A stretch of 64,000 bases of DNA. Source: Pterois miles. Lineage: Eukaryota; Chordata; Actinopteri; Perciformes; Scorpaenidae. Both the position numbers and the translations under genes were made by a program. The notes under the pieces are model-generated. The model made no database searches. It saw nothing but the letters and a program-made list of their open reading frames with translations, and was not told the origin of the DNA. The stretch spans positions 2,427,001 through 2,491,000 of the forward strand of contig CAMQGK010000463.1 of assembly GCA_947000775.1 (NCBI GenBank), in the 5' to 3' direction. Positions 1 to 10,787 of this stretch are shown piece by piece. Every line of letters starts with the position of its first letter. The stretch's first letter is position 1.

Positions 1-417
1 ATGACTCAGCTCATGAACTGCATGTACTGTACGAAGGTAGGAGGAAAGGTAAGTCTGGTGAACAGGCCGGTACTGAGTACGAGCAGATGTGCCACGTACC
101 CCCTTCTGTGAAAGTAGATCGTGTTTTATTTCATTGTGAAGTATTTTGCGTGCTTAGATTCACTAATTATTACGGAATATTTACATTTTAATATCATGCA
201 GTAGTCATATCCCCAATGCCCTTGTCTCGGTGTACATATTTGACAGTTACAGTATGAGGGGTTCAAAACACCAGAGACCAGTTAAAAGAACAACCAAACC
301 AATCTGGAATATTGATGTTTCATCAATAAAGCACACAGCCAGTACAGTCCAACACACACACCCCTTAAACTTCAAGTCCTTTCCTCCAACTTTGATCTGT
401 TGCACAGGTTTAAAGCA
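1..417. other. Non-coding flank, no feature recognised
   Basis: AT-rich unique-looking sequence to the left of the pentanucleotide array. I see no exon-like reading frame, tRNA-like box or transposon end here. It is presumed to be intronic because of the csmd-like exon at the right end of the window. Confidence 0.4.
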
Positions 418-862
418 ATCACTCCTCTCCTCTCTCCTCTCCTCTCCTCTCCTCTCTGTTCTCCTCTCTTGTCTCCTCTCCTCTCCTCTCCTCTGTTCTC
501 CTCTCTTGTCTCCTCTCCTCTCCTCTGCTCTCCCCTACTCTCCTCTCCTCTCTGTTCTCCTCTCTTGTCTCCTCTCCCCTCTCCTCTCCTCTCTTCTGCT
601 CTCCTCTGTTATCCTCTCCTCTCCTCTGTTCTCCTCTCTTGTCTCCTCTCCTCTATCCTCTCCTCTCCTCTCTTCTGCTCTCCTCTGTTATCCTCTCCGC
701 TCCTCTGTTCTCCTCTCTTGTCTCCTCTCCTCTCCTCTCTTCTGCTCTCCTCTGTTATCCTCTCGTCTCCTCTCCTCTCCTCTCCTCTGCTGTCCTCTGT
801 TCTCCTCTCTTGTCTCCTCTCCTCTCTCCTCTCCTCTTCTCTCCTCTCCTCTCCTCTCCTCC
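418..862. repeat. (TCTCC)n pentanucleotide microsatellite, left (5') array
   Basis: About 445 bp of a TCTCC/CTCCT repeat on the + strand. It is punctuated by recurring variants such as CTCTTGTCTCC, CTCTGTTCTCC and CTCTTCTGCTCTCC, which come back at irregular intervals and give a loose higher-order pattern. The long Ser/Leu/Pro reading frames across it are by-products of the stop-free repeat and are not genes. The array stops abruptly at about 862, where the Tx1-like LINE begins, and the same repeat resumes at 6469 after the element. Confidence 0.95.
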
Positions 863-1056
863 CTTTCCGGTTCCGGTGGTTGTGAGTTCGTGGTGTTGGC
901 AGAGAGTGGCGCGAGTGTTTGAATGATTTCTATCCCTGTTATTGGACTTTTCACTGTTTCTTTTCATTGTACTGTGTCATGATCGGTAAGATTTTTATTG
1001 GTTTTTGGGATAATATACTGTGTGATCGGTGGTTTTGTGCGGCGTTTTTGGGCGGA

Positions 1057-2408
1057 ATGGCGTCCGCCGAGACGCCACCTCCGCTCTCCGGCAGGGAGTG
1101 CGGATCGTCCCGCCGGATAGCACCGTGTCGGTGGAGGAGGTTCTGCTGGCAGTCGGTGAGCAGGTAGGTCACGATAATGTCTCCTATGCGTTAGGATGAA
1201 TAAAGCTGTCGTTGTGTTTCTGAACGATGAACCGCGTGTCTATCAGCTGATAGAGAGCGGCGTGTTCATCAGGCAGCTGTTTGTTCAGGTTTCCCCGCTG
1301 TCAGCTCCGTCCACGCGGATCACCGTGTCCGGTGTTCCGCCGTTTATCCCGAACGAGCTGTTAGAGAACGAGTCCGTAGATTCGGCAAGTTTGCGAGCGG
1401 ATTTAAAACGGTGAGTTTAGGATGTAGGATCCTAAACTGAAGCATGTTCAGTCCCTGCGGAGGCAGGTGTTCATGTTCTTAGACTCACCTGCTCAGACTC
1501 TGGAGGTGTCCTTCAGAGTGAAGCATGGTGACGGTGCCTACATGGTTTATGCTAGTTCAGGACAGATTAAATGTTTTGAATGTGGTGATGTCGGCCATAA
1601 ACGGTTCGCGTGTCCGCACAAGCAGGCGGAAGCCGCTTCCGCATCTGATGCGGCGGGCGCCTCCGCTGCTGTCGCTCGCGCTGCCGGTGGGGCCGAGGGT
1701 GCGGCGCGCAGCGCCGCGGCAGCGGCTGGCGCTGCCTCCGGTGCCGACGCTCCGGTGTCTGGCGCTGCCTCCGGTGCCGACGCTCCGGTGTCTGGCGCTG
1801 CCTCCGGTGCTGACGCTCCGGTGTCTGCGCTGCCTCCGGTGCCGACGCTCCGGTGACTGGCGCTGCCTCCGGTGCCGGCGCGACGGTGGCGGTGGCTGGT
1901 CCACTGGAGCCCATATTGAGAAAGAGATGTGGGTAGGCTGAGGAGCAGCAGGTCTCTGTAGCTGCAGAGGACAGCAGCTCTCAGGCTGAGATCACTGAGG
2001 AAGTCTCTCTGATTAATGTGAATGAAGCAGCTTCATCTGCTGCCTCAATGTAAATACTGTAAACATGAATGAAGGACAGGTTGTGTCCAATAGTCAGGTC
2101 TCCTGTGAAGATGAGATGGACTATGACTCCGAGTCAGACACAGTTTCTGTGGGTGAAGCCTCCATTAAGCTCACGGATCTGTACTCACTGGAGGACATTA
2201 ACAGTTTTTGGATGAAACTTTAAAGATCTGCCAAAGTTAGGATTATTTTGGCGACACTGATAAATTTATTAGATCTGTTAATGTCCTAAAAGGATGGTAG
2301 GATTGATTTTTGGATGAAAGGAAACGTTTCCGCCTAAAGAAACACATCACTACTTTGAGGAAGGAAAAGAAAGGTAAAATTGTTAAAAAAGTAAAGAAGT
2401 CCAAATGA
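1057..2408 (+). pseudogene. Tx1-like ORF1 (gag-like nucleic-acid-binding protein), frameshifted
   Basis: The probable start is ATG 1057 (MASAETPPPLSG). The reading passes through an RRM-like N-terminal half (about 1100-1560), with the open stretch at 1196-1414. It then reaches a CCHC zinc knuckle at about 1576-1620, CFECGDVGHKRFACP (C-X2-C-X4-H-X4-C). An Ala/Gly-rich region with an 11-residue repeat follows, then an acidic stretch (about 2110-2160) and a Lys/Arg-rich end finishing VKKVKKSK before TGA 2406-2408. ORF1 proteins of this group coat element RNA in the retrotransposition particle. At least four breaks are visible: near the start (about 1090), near 1190, after 1400, and in the repeat tract at about 1827. 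No intact protein can be made. Confidence 0.8.
1728..1891 (+). repeat. 33-bp coding minisatellite inside ORF1
   Basis: Three 33-bp copies (1728-1760, 1761-1793, 1794-1826) encode an 11-residue unit, GAASGADAPVS. A fourth copy (1827-1858) is 32 bp because it has lost one G, and a diverged fifth follows (1859-1891). Copies one and two are identical in the sequence and copy three differs by one base. The 32-bp copy shifts the frame and the open reading ends at 1856. The tract lies directly after the zinc knuckle, in what is probably a flexible linker. Confidence 0.9.
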
Positions 2409-5400
2409 TCATGTACAGCACGGTGTTTTCTATGAACTGTTCTTTAATCGTTGTTTCCTGTCTGTTCCTCCTCTCTGCCCTCTCTATGCAGAGCCTTAAG
2501 GTCGGGTCTCTAAATATCAATGGTGGTAGAGACAGAAGAAAAGAGCTTTAATTTCTGAGGTATGTCTACAGAAGAAAGTGGATGTGATGTTTCTTCAGGA
2601 GACTCACTCCACTCCTTCTGATGAGACAGACTGGGGCTTATGGTGGGAGGGGTCGTTTGCCCTCAGCCATGGCACTAACGTCAGCGCAGGAGTGGCTGTT
2701 CTGTTTAGAACATCTGTTAATGTAAATGTTTTATCCTCTTCGGAGGAAGTGAAGGGTCGGCTCCTGGTGGTCAGGGCAGAAATAGAGGGTTCGGTATTTT
2801 GTTTTATTAACATCTACGCTCCAAATAGGGAGCTGATAGACTAGCTTTTTTCAGCTCATTGGAAAGAGTGCTGAAGGAGCTCCATCACGAGCAACTCATT
2901 GTTGGTGGTGATTTTACTGCACCTTAGACTTTACAGTAGACAGGACAGGTGAGGAGCCCCATCCTCAGTCAGCACATGTCCTTAAAAACATTATCATGCT
3001 GTCAGATCTGGTAGATACGTGGAGGGTCAAGTATCCACAAGCCCGGCAGTACACATGGGTTAGGGTCTGCAACAACCGAGTTAGTGCAGCCAGACTGGAT
3101 CGGCTATACATTTCGGAAAGTCTGACTTCAAGGTTAGCCTATAGTCAGATTATTCCAGTTGGTTTCACTGACCACCATTTGGCAACAGTAGACCTGATCA
3201 CCTCACCAGGTGAAAGGGTTAACTCACACTGGAGTTTCAATAACAAGCTCCTGCAGGATAATATCTTCTGTAGAAGCTTTGAGGGTTTTGGGGAAGATGG
3301 GAAGCAAAAAAAGCAGATTTTAGTTCACTGAAGCTGTGGTGGGAGGTCGGGAAGACACAGATCCGGATCTTCTGCCAGCAGTATACATCCCATTCTACTG
3401 CCAAAGTAAAGGCAGCAATTAAACGTCTGAAGCTGAAATTAGGTTTTAGAGGGGGGTTACATCAGGACCCAGACCCCAACACAGGTCACCTGCTGCAGGA
3501 AAAGAGGCAGGAGCTCAGCTTGTTCCTGCAGGAAAGAGTCAAAGGAGCTCTGGTCAGGTCTCGATTCCTCCAGCTGAGGGACATGGATGCTCCGAGCTCT
3601 TTTTCTTCAACCTGGAGAGATCGGTGGCTCAAAGGAAGAAAATGACCTGCCTGCAGCTTCCTGGAGGCAAGGTGACCTCTGACCCGGGTGAGATGAGGAG
3701 CCACGCCATGGCGTTCTACACGGACCTCTTTGGGGCCGAGTCATGTAGGTGGAGTGCCAAGAGGAGCTCCTGGAGGGTCTTCCTCAGCTTAGTCTGGAGG
3801 AGAAGGCTGTCCTGGAGTCTGAGCTGACGCTGGAGGAGCTGACTATAGCGGTCAATCAGATGGCGTCGGGACGGGCGCCGGGAGTCGATGGGCTCACCAC
3901 CGACTTCTCCAGCGATTCTGGAAAATCCTTGGGCCGGTCTGCACTGTGTTTTCCTAGAGTGCTACAGAACTGGTTTTCTTCCTGTGTCTTGTCAGAGAGC
4001 AGTACTTTCTTTGTTGCCGAAGAAGGGGGACCTGGCACTGCTCAGGAACTGGAGACCGGTTGCTCTTCTATGTACTGACTACAAGGTGCTCTCCAGAGCT
4101 CTGTCAAATAGACTCAAGGTCATTCTAGAATTAATTGTCACCCTGATCAGACCTATTGTGTCCGGGATAGAACAATTATGGACAATGTGTTTCTCATGAG
4201 AGACGTCTTTGATTTGTGTCAAGGTTGCAATGTAAATATTGGGATTCTGTCACTTGATCAGGAGAAGGCTTTTGACAGGGTGGATCATTTTTATTTGTTT
4301 TCTGCACTCAAGGCTTTTGGTTTTGGTGATGGTTTTGTGTCTTGGGTTAGGTTACTGTATAGTGGTGAAGTGTATGGTGAAGATGGGGGCAGGGCTGAGT
4401 CGGCCGATTCCTGTGCAGCGAGGGATCAGGCAGGGCTGTCCTATATCAGGACAACTCTACAGCCTTGCCATTGAGCCCTTGCTGTGCAGATTGCGAGGGC
4501 GGCTCAGTGGTATCTCAATTCCCGGTTCCTCTGACTTTGAGCGTCCCCCTACTGTTTCCGCTTATGCAGATGATGTGTGCGTGTTTGTGTCCTCTCAGGG
4601 GGACGTTCAAAGTTTGAGGGATACTCTGTCCCTGTATGAAAGGGCCTCGTCTGCACGGGTGAACTGGGGAAAGAGTGAGGCGTTGTTGGTGGGACAGTGG
4701 AGGGACCAGGTGGTGCCCACCCTGCCTGGAGGACTTGAGTGGGGGAAGGAGGGGCTGAATGTGCTGGGAGTGTTTCTGGGAACCGAGGGTTTCAAAGGAG
4801 GAACTGGGAGGGAGCTCAGGAGAAAGTGTGCGCACGGTTGTCTAAATGGAAATGGTTGCTACCCCAGCTGTCATATAGGGGAAGAGTTTTGGTTGCTAAC
4901 AACTTGGTCGCTTCGACTCTATGGCATAGACTGGTTGTTTTGACCCCACCAAGTGGCCTGATGGAGGATATCCAGAAATCCATTGTCGACTTCTTCTGGT
5001 CTGGCCGGCACTGGTCCGGGCAGCAGCGCTCTACCTGCCAGTTGGTGAAGGAGGGCAGGGTTTAATAAATATTAAGTCCAAGGTTGCTTCCTTTAGACTT
5101 CAGACGGCTCAAAAACTGCTCTACAGCTGTGGCCCATGCTGGCTGGACACCGCCCGACTGTTGCTGAGGAGAGCTGGGAGGCTGGGCTACGATAAACAGC
5201 TTTTCCTTTTAAATCCAGAGGAAGTGGACCTCTCTGGATTAACACCTTTTTCTCGTCTGTGTTGCAGGCATGGCAGATATTCAGTATTACCCGCACAGAC
5301 AAGGTAATACCGGGTACGTGGATCTTTGAGGAACCTTTGTTTTCCAACAATTTCCTAAAAACTGAAATTTTGAAATCAGCTAGCCTGCGGTCCAAGCTCA

Positions 5401-6336
5401 GGGAGGCTGGATGCACCAAGCTGGGCCATCTGATGAAGATGACGGTGGAAGCCCTGCGGGAGAGTTGCAACATCACCTCCAGAGGTTGGTGAAAAGAGTG
5501 GTGGATGAAGTCTGCGCTGCCCTGCCACCGTCGCTAAGGGGTTTCGCAGAGGATCCGGCCCCTATGACAGTGGAGCGAGGAAGGGGACTACGGCTTCCCC
5601 CCAATATCCATCACTCCAGCGGTGGGGGAGTGGAGGGAAGGAGGAGGTCAGCTCCTGACCTTTACAACGCTGAAACTGGACAGCTTTCAAGCTGCAAGGA
5701 AAAAAGACCTCTATGTATCCTGTGTCAAAGTGCTGAACTTGGATTCATTAGCTGGGATCAAGGAGTCGAAGTGGGTCGGGTGCATTGGTCCAGACTCTTC
5801 CCCGAAAGGCAGTTGGCGGACCCTGTACAAGCTGCCCGTTGAGAAGCGGGCAGCAGACCTCCAATGGAGGGTTGTACATGGGGCTATAGCCACGAACAGG
5901 TACAGAGCGCACCTTGATCCTGAGCTGGGGGAGGGGTGCATTTTCTGTGGAGACATTGAGACCCTCGAACATTTGTTTATTAGTGTCCCCGGCTGGTGGA
6001 ACTATTTGACCTCCTGAGAGGGTGGTTTAGGGTTTTGGGGAGGTCTTGTCTAATAATCTGTTCATTTTTGGACCGAAATATTCAACTAAAGAAAAGTCTG
6101 TTGTGATATTGTTAAATTTCTTGTCTGCTGCTGCTAAACTGGCCATCTGGCTGACGCGTAGGAACCGGACTCAGGGTTCTGGCAGCACTAAAGTAATACC
6201 GGTTCTGGAAGGACTGGTGAAAGCCAGACTGAGGGTGGAATATACCTACTATAAATTGATGGACAACTTGCAGGCTTTCAGCCGTTTATGGTCTGTTGGG
6301 GGGTTTTGTGCTCTGTGGGAGAGGACGGATTTTTGA
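2405..6336 (+). pseudogene. Tx1-like ORF2 (endonuclease plus reverse transcriptase), frameshifted
   Basis: ATG 2405 overlaps the ORF1 stop as ATGA, and an in-frame ATG lies at 2486. The endonuclease domain shows SLNINGG (about 2492-2530), FLQETHS (about 2590), INIYAPN (about 2808), VGGDF (about 2900), RLDRLYIS (about 3090) and TDHHL (about 3165), covering the Asn, Glu, Asp and His positions of APE-type nucleases. The RT domain shows GRAPGVDGL (about 3870), LLPKKGD (about 4010), RNWRPVALL (about 4045), LDQEKAFDRVDH (about 4255), RQGCPISG (about 4425) and the catalytic YADD at 4563-4574. A C-terminal CIFCG...H Cys/His segment is at about 5938-5980, and the last codon before TGA 6336 is Phe. Frame breaks occur near 2545, 2845, 2925, 3310, 3750, 3905, 3950, 4150, 4430, 4830 and later. 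The total span fits a protein of about 1300 residues, usual for the group. It is inactive as it stands. Confidence 0.88.
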
Positions 6337-6468
6337 TTTTTAACATTTGATTACAGTAATATATTGATGCTGTTGGAATGATATTGTTTTTGTTTCCTGT
6401 TGAACCAACAGTTTTCCTCTTGTCCCTGCAATTGATAAATAAAGGGATTTTGAAAACCAAACCAAACC
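6337..6468 (+). other. Tx1-like element 3' UTR
   Basis: A short AT-rich 3' UTR after the ORF2 stop, with an AATAAA-type hexamer in GATAAATAAAGG (about 6434-6445). It ends in AAAACCAAACCAAACC immediately before TCTCC repeats resume. There is no poly(A). In this group the 3' end is normally what the reverse transcriptase recognises, and it joins directly to target repeat sequence. Confidence 0.7.
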
Positions 6469-6543
6469 TCTCCTCTCTCCTCCTCTCTCCTCTCCTCTCC
6501 TCTCCTCTCCTCTCCTCTCCTCTCCTCTCCTCTCCTCTCCTCT
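6469..6543. repeat. (TCTCC)n pentanucleotide microsatellite, right (3') array
   Basis: About 75 bp of TCTCC repeat on the other side of the Tx1-like element. The first roughly 20 bp are irregular, and the remainder is almost pure. It is much shorter and cleaner than the left array. Confidence 0.95.
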
Positions 6544-9345
6544 TCACAGCATAATGCAACGACACAGGTTAGGAATGATTTTACCAGCAGACTGTTCACA
6601 CTGAAGTATAATCAAGTGATGGCCTTGCCGGTCTCAAGGTCCGTCACATCTCCGAAATTGTTGCAGCAAATTTCCAAATAGGCATTATTTGGATGAACTG
6701 ACCACAAACTAAATTGTTACTGTCTCACCTGAAAACATAAAAACTTAATAAAGCAAGATATCAACACCTTTTATTCTGGCTCATAATCTCACATTACTGA
6801 CGGCCGGTCTCAGGGCACCTAGACGCAGTGCAATACGTAAAAGTTATTTTATTTATTTTATTTACCGGTCACTATATCCTGACAGTAGTGCATGACATGA
6901 CATGAAAATCATGTGCCTCTACATCCTCCAGTGAGCCTGATGGCATCTGCAAGAATTATTTATTCATTTAGTTTTATTTTTTTATTAATCTATTTATGAT
7001 TAACAGACTGACTGACTGATCACTTTTACTTTGAAGTCAGTTCTTGGCCAGTTTTATTTTGAAAACACGTACCGCAAAACAGCAGGGGTGCTAGCTTGAT
7101 TGTCTTTTTCAAAGTGGAGGCTGGCCATCTTCCATCACCTTTTCCGACCTCGATGCCTATAAACTCGCTTTTGGCGCTTCATTTGTTTTGCTTTCGCCAG
7201 GCTCTTTCTTTATTCCCTGTTTCCCTCCAGATACAAAAGCACACGCCCCATAAACACATCCATGCTCATACGCCACACGTACTCTCCCAGGACAGGGTGT
7301 CTGTGGGAGGGAGAAGCAAAACGCCAAAGTGAGTCTCATGCTGGCGGCTTCAAAAAATTACAATTAATATTCATACTCAATGTTGGCAATAAAGTCATTT
7401 ATTACATCCCATGTACAACAAAACATAATACATTGAGTATGTAGCGCCCACCCCTAATGTGTGCCAAATTTCATGGCAATCCGTTCAATCGTTTTTTAGA
7501 TAGTTTGGATCAAAGTGGTGATGCTACTGACAGACTGATTCCCAGCTGGGAGTCAACTTGTAGGCCCGGCGGATCGCTTCAATACATTGGCAGAAACCCT
7601 GGAAAGTAGCCTCTTGCAGCTGTTACTGCTCTGCACCACCACCAAACAAACTTTAGTTTGGATAAAAGACGTTTTGAAGTAGGACAATGTATGTTAGAAA
7701 TTAGCTGACTTTAAAAACAGGATAAGTTTTGCATTGCTGAGAAGTTGCCCTAACCCTGTTAGTACTCGGAGTCCTAATGTCCTGAAGCCCTGCTGTGAAA
7801 CCTCGATCATCCACGTGTGCCGTCGTCAACATTCTCATTATCACATTTGATTTTGGAGAGTGAAGGTTGTCCTTTCAGAGTTACCCAGTTCTGCTGTTTA
7901 ACAGTTAAAGTTATTTTATTTCTGTCACTGCCAGTGGGCCGTTATCCAAATTGTAGCTGATATTAAGGACTGACGTTTTTTGAGAAGCTGACTTAACCTT
8001 GTCAGTGTAATTTTAAAACCTGGCATTCCTGTTACGGCGCATTATGACAACCTGACGTATTGTGACAAAAGTTGACTTTGTTATTCTGACAGTGGCTCTG
8101 ATGGTGACATTTAATAGAGTGAGGACGTGACATATTAAACTTTTCTTTCACAGATGCATCATTTCAACCTCATCGTTGAGTTGAGAGTTATTCATTTCTA
8201 TTTTTGTTTGACAGAGATAAAAGGTAATAATTGTTACATTTAGACAAGTTTAGGAAAATTAGAGTATATGTTTATTTCAATAAAAAAGATTGTTGATTAA
8301 TCACTGAATGACATATGGAGAAGCGGTGGGATTAAATAGGTTTGTACTTCTGCTCGCTCCTTTTTGAATATTTATGTAAACCAAGGCATCAAGTGACAGT
8401 TTCTTTTGCTTTATGCTTTTTATTGTTTGTAAATATGACTAAAATAGATAATTTAGAATGATTTTCTAGACTGTATCAAACACAACACAATATGTTGTCA
8501 TGCCGTTTTCTCCCTCCCCCATTTCATTGCATTCACTTCACAACGACACTTCAAAACAAGTGGTTGCCTGGCACTTACCGTCAAACGTTTTTTTTTTTCA
8601 CACTAATTGGCAACTTGATCGCTGACGACCACGGAGGTACCACATTATACCAACATTGTTATACTATTAGTTGACAAGCCTCATTTTAAACGGGAACCAA
8701 TCATCGGATATCTTCCATAGTAATAAACAAAACATTTTATTTGGACCCGTCAAAACTCTTTCTTTTGTGAAAAGCCATACTTTCATTCAGCACCTATCTA
8801 AAAACTCTGTATTCACACTCATTATTTATTTATTCATTTAATATTTGTCTACATAGACATGTTATAAATATTTAATATTTAAGTCTAATATCCACTTAAG
8901 CTTTTCTGTTAAATCACCAAATAAATCCTGTATCATGGCATTAATACAGATTACAGACAGTATGCTTCTCTTTTCAGAAAAAGGAAAAAAAGAGGAAAAC
9001 ACTGCCTCCCCAGCCATCATCCCCTTGTTACATTTGAACAATCCCCTTTAGAGCAGCTTTGGACACTCAGCCAACCATTCAGTCAGGAGGAGTCACATCC
9101 AGATCTCATTGTGTGCTGTCATTTACCAATCAGAGCTGCAGCCATAACACAGATGGATTTGGCAAACACAGCCAGTTCCAGATAGAGTTGGTGGTGAATT
9201 TGCTGGATTTTTGGCTCAGAAACCTAGATAAGTAGTATTAGCATCTCCAGTGCCAAATTTCTGTGCATGTAGTTATAAAACCATAAGCATTATCATCATT
9301 TAACCTCTTGAAACTGGGCTGCCCCTCAAAATTCTCTTGGATAGT
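6544..9345. other. Non-coding stretch with one dispersed-repeat fragment
   Basis: No exon or gene is recognised. A fragment at about 7437-7560 (GTGCCAAATTTCATGGCAAT, then a TGACAGACTGA motif) resembles a dispersed repeat common in fish genomes. The remainder is AT-rich, with an A+T-rich patch at about 8820-8900. Presumed intronic. Confidence 0.4.
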
Positions 9346-9651
9346 TTAAAGGAACAGTGTGCAGCATTTAGGGGGATCTGTCGGCAGAAACTGAATATAA
9401 TTTTAATAAGTATTTAGTGTACAATCAACTGAAAATACAAATCTTTCTCTCTGTTAACTGTGTATCAACATAGGGAACTGATCCTCCTCTACAGAATGGA
9501 CAAACCAAATACTGGCTCTGGAGAGGGCCGTTCATGTTTTCACATTTTTGCGTCAGCCACTGTAGTTATCCTGCACAGGAGAAGTTTCAGTTGGTTGCAA
9601 TCTGCAATCTCACCACTAGAAGTCGCCAAATCCTACACACTGTACCTTTAA
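9346..9651 (+). mobile_element. Short non-autonomous DNA element, family A (TTAAAGG..CAGTGTG ends)
   Basis: Compact 306-bp copy bounded by TTAA at 9346-9349 and 9648-9651. The left end reads TTAAAGGAACAGTGTGCAGC, and the right end is its imperfect inverse (ACACACTGTACCTTTAA), giving terminal inverted repeats of about 25 bp. The same family recurs at 25104-26788 (-), 47053-48607 (-) and about 54730-55248 (+). It has no coding capacity. The superfamily is not settled by the sequence. TTAA at both ends could reflect piggyBac-type targeting or could simply be part of the terminus. Confidence 0.75.
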
Positions 9652-10564
9652 GGTTATACATCTCATAACAAGACAGTGTCTCTCACACACTTGCTTTTTA
9701 CACCTCTGTCTTTATATGGCTGAAACAGGCAAGGCATTATGAATCAGTGAGCTTTAGCGGTGCAGGCAGGCCATATTTATTTTACACTTTCCCTGTTTCC
9801 AGTCTTTATGCAAAGCTAAACTAACCACTCTCGGCTTTAGCATCTTATTTATTATGCGGACATGTGAGTGTATTTCTCAAAACTGTTTCTTTAACAACAT
9901 ATTTCATTACCACATTTTTTAGTTCTCTTTTTTTTGGAGGGGGTGTTTAACCAGCGGCACTGAGTAAAAGTTCAGTTAGCATGTGACAAAAAGAGGATTA
10001 AAAGTGTTTAAAGTTGACATTCCCTCCCACTGCTGTGTACGCCACTGAGAGGTGTAGTAGTTTCAGCGCTGCAGAGTGGCAGCTCTCCTGCCAGCCAGTT
10101 TATCTGATTACCTTAATAGAATTCACCACGGTGAAATTTGAACTGTTTGCTGCATCTTCTCCTTGGCCAGAGTGTGCTCAGAAAGCCCTTGGGGTGTGAC
10201 GCTCTGAATAAATGAACAGGATCACTGATAGCACTCTGACAGAGTGTACTCAGTGTTTGAAAACACATTTTAAAAGTGAAAACTGGAATGCTGCGGGCCG
10301 AAAATAGCTCCAGACCGCTTTATGATCCTCCTGTTTAGTAGAAAGCTGAATGGGACTGTTTGATTGAAGACACGATTATGTGCCATTGTCCAGGCACATG
10401 GAGGGCGGGTGTTTGATCAGCAGTCTTAATTGTCCGTACAGTTGGTGAATTAGAGTGTTTCGCAACGTGAAAATGGCTGTTTCGTGTCAGGTACACGCCA
10501 GTTGGCACAGCAATTTCAGTTTAAAGTCCGCAAAAAGCTCTTCTGAAAGGATGAAGCCACCCTG

Positions 10565-10570
<6 letters not shown>

Positions 10571-10621
<51 letters not shown>
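10571..10621. repeat. (TC)n microsatellite
   Basis: About 25 uninterrupted TC units. Confidence 0.98.
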
Positions 10622-10622
<1 letters not shown>

Positions 10623-10710
10623 ATGCATCTGTCCTTCCTGACGCCGTAAGGGTCATTCCCAGGCAGACACATTAACAAGGCTGACTGCATGGACGCCTTG
10701 CTCATTGATC

Positions 10711-10713
<3 letters not shown>

Positions 10714-10786
<73 letters not shown>
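10714..10786. repeat. (AC)n microsatellite
   Basis: About 36 uninterrupted AC units. Confidence 0.98.

Positions 10787-10787
<1 letters not shown>

Larger units (their letters stand above)
863..6468 (+). mobile_element. Tx1-clade (L1-group) non-LTR retrotransposon, near full length, inactivated
   Basis: About 5.6 kb, read on the + strand. The order is a 5' leader (863-1056), ORF1 with one CCHC zinc knuckle, ORF2 with apurinic-type endonuclease, reverse transcriptase and a C-terminal Cys/His region, then a 3' UTR of about 130 bp ending in an AACC-rich stretch. ORF1 ends in a charged Lys/Arg-rich tail of the kind seen in Tx1-group elements, and ORF2 lacks an RNase H region. Both ends abut (TCTCC)n, so the element sits inside that microsatellite. 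There is no poly(A) tail and no LTR. Several frameshifts make it non-functional, but the domain order is intact, so the insertion seems fairly young. Assignment to the Tx1 clade rests on ORF1 architecture and ORF2 motifs. The exact family (Kibi/Koshi-like or other) needs a library search. Confidence 0.88.

Noticed and set aside
230..967. Long Ser/Leu/Pro-rich and Arg/Glu-rich reading frames on both strands
   Set aside because: They are produced by the stop-free TCTCC repeat in every frame. There is no start context, domain or splice structure.
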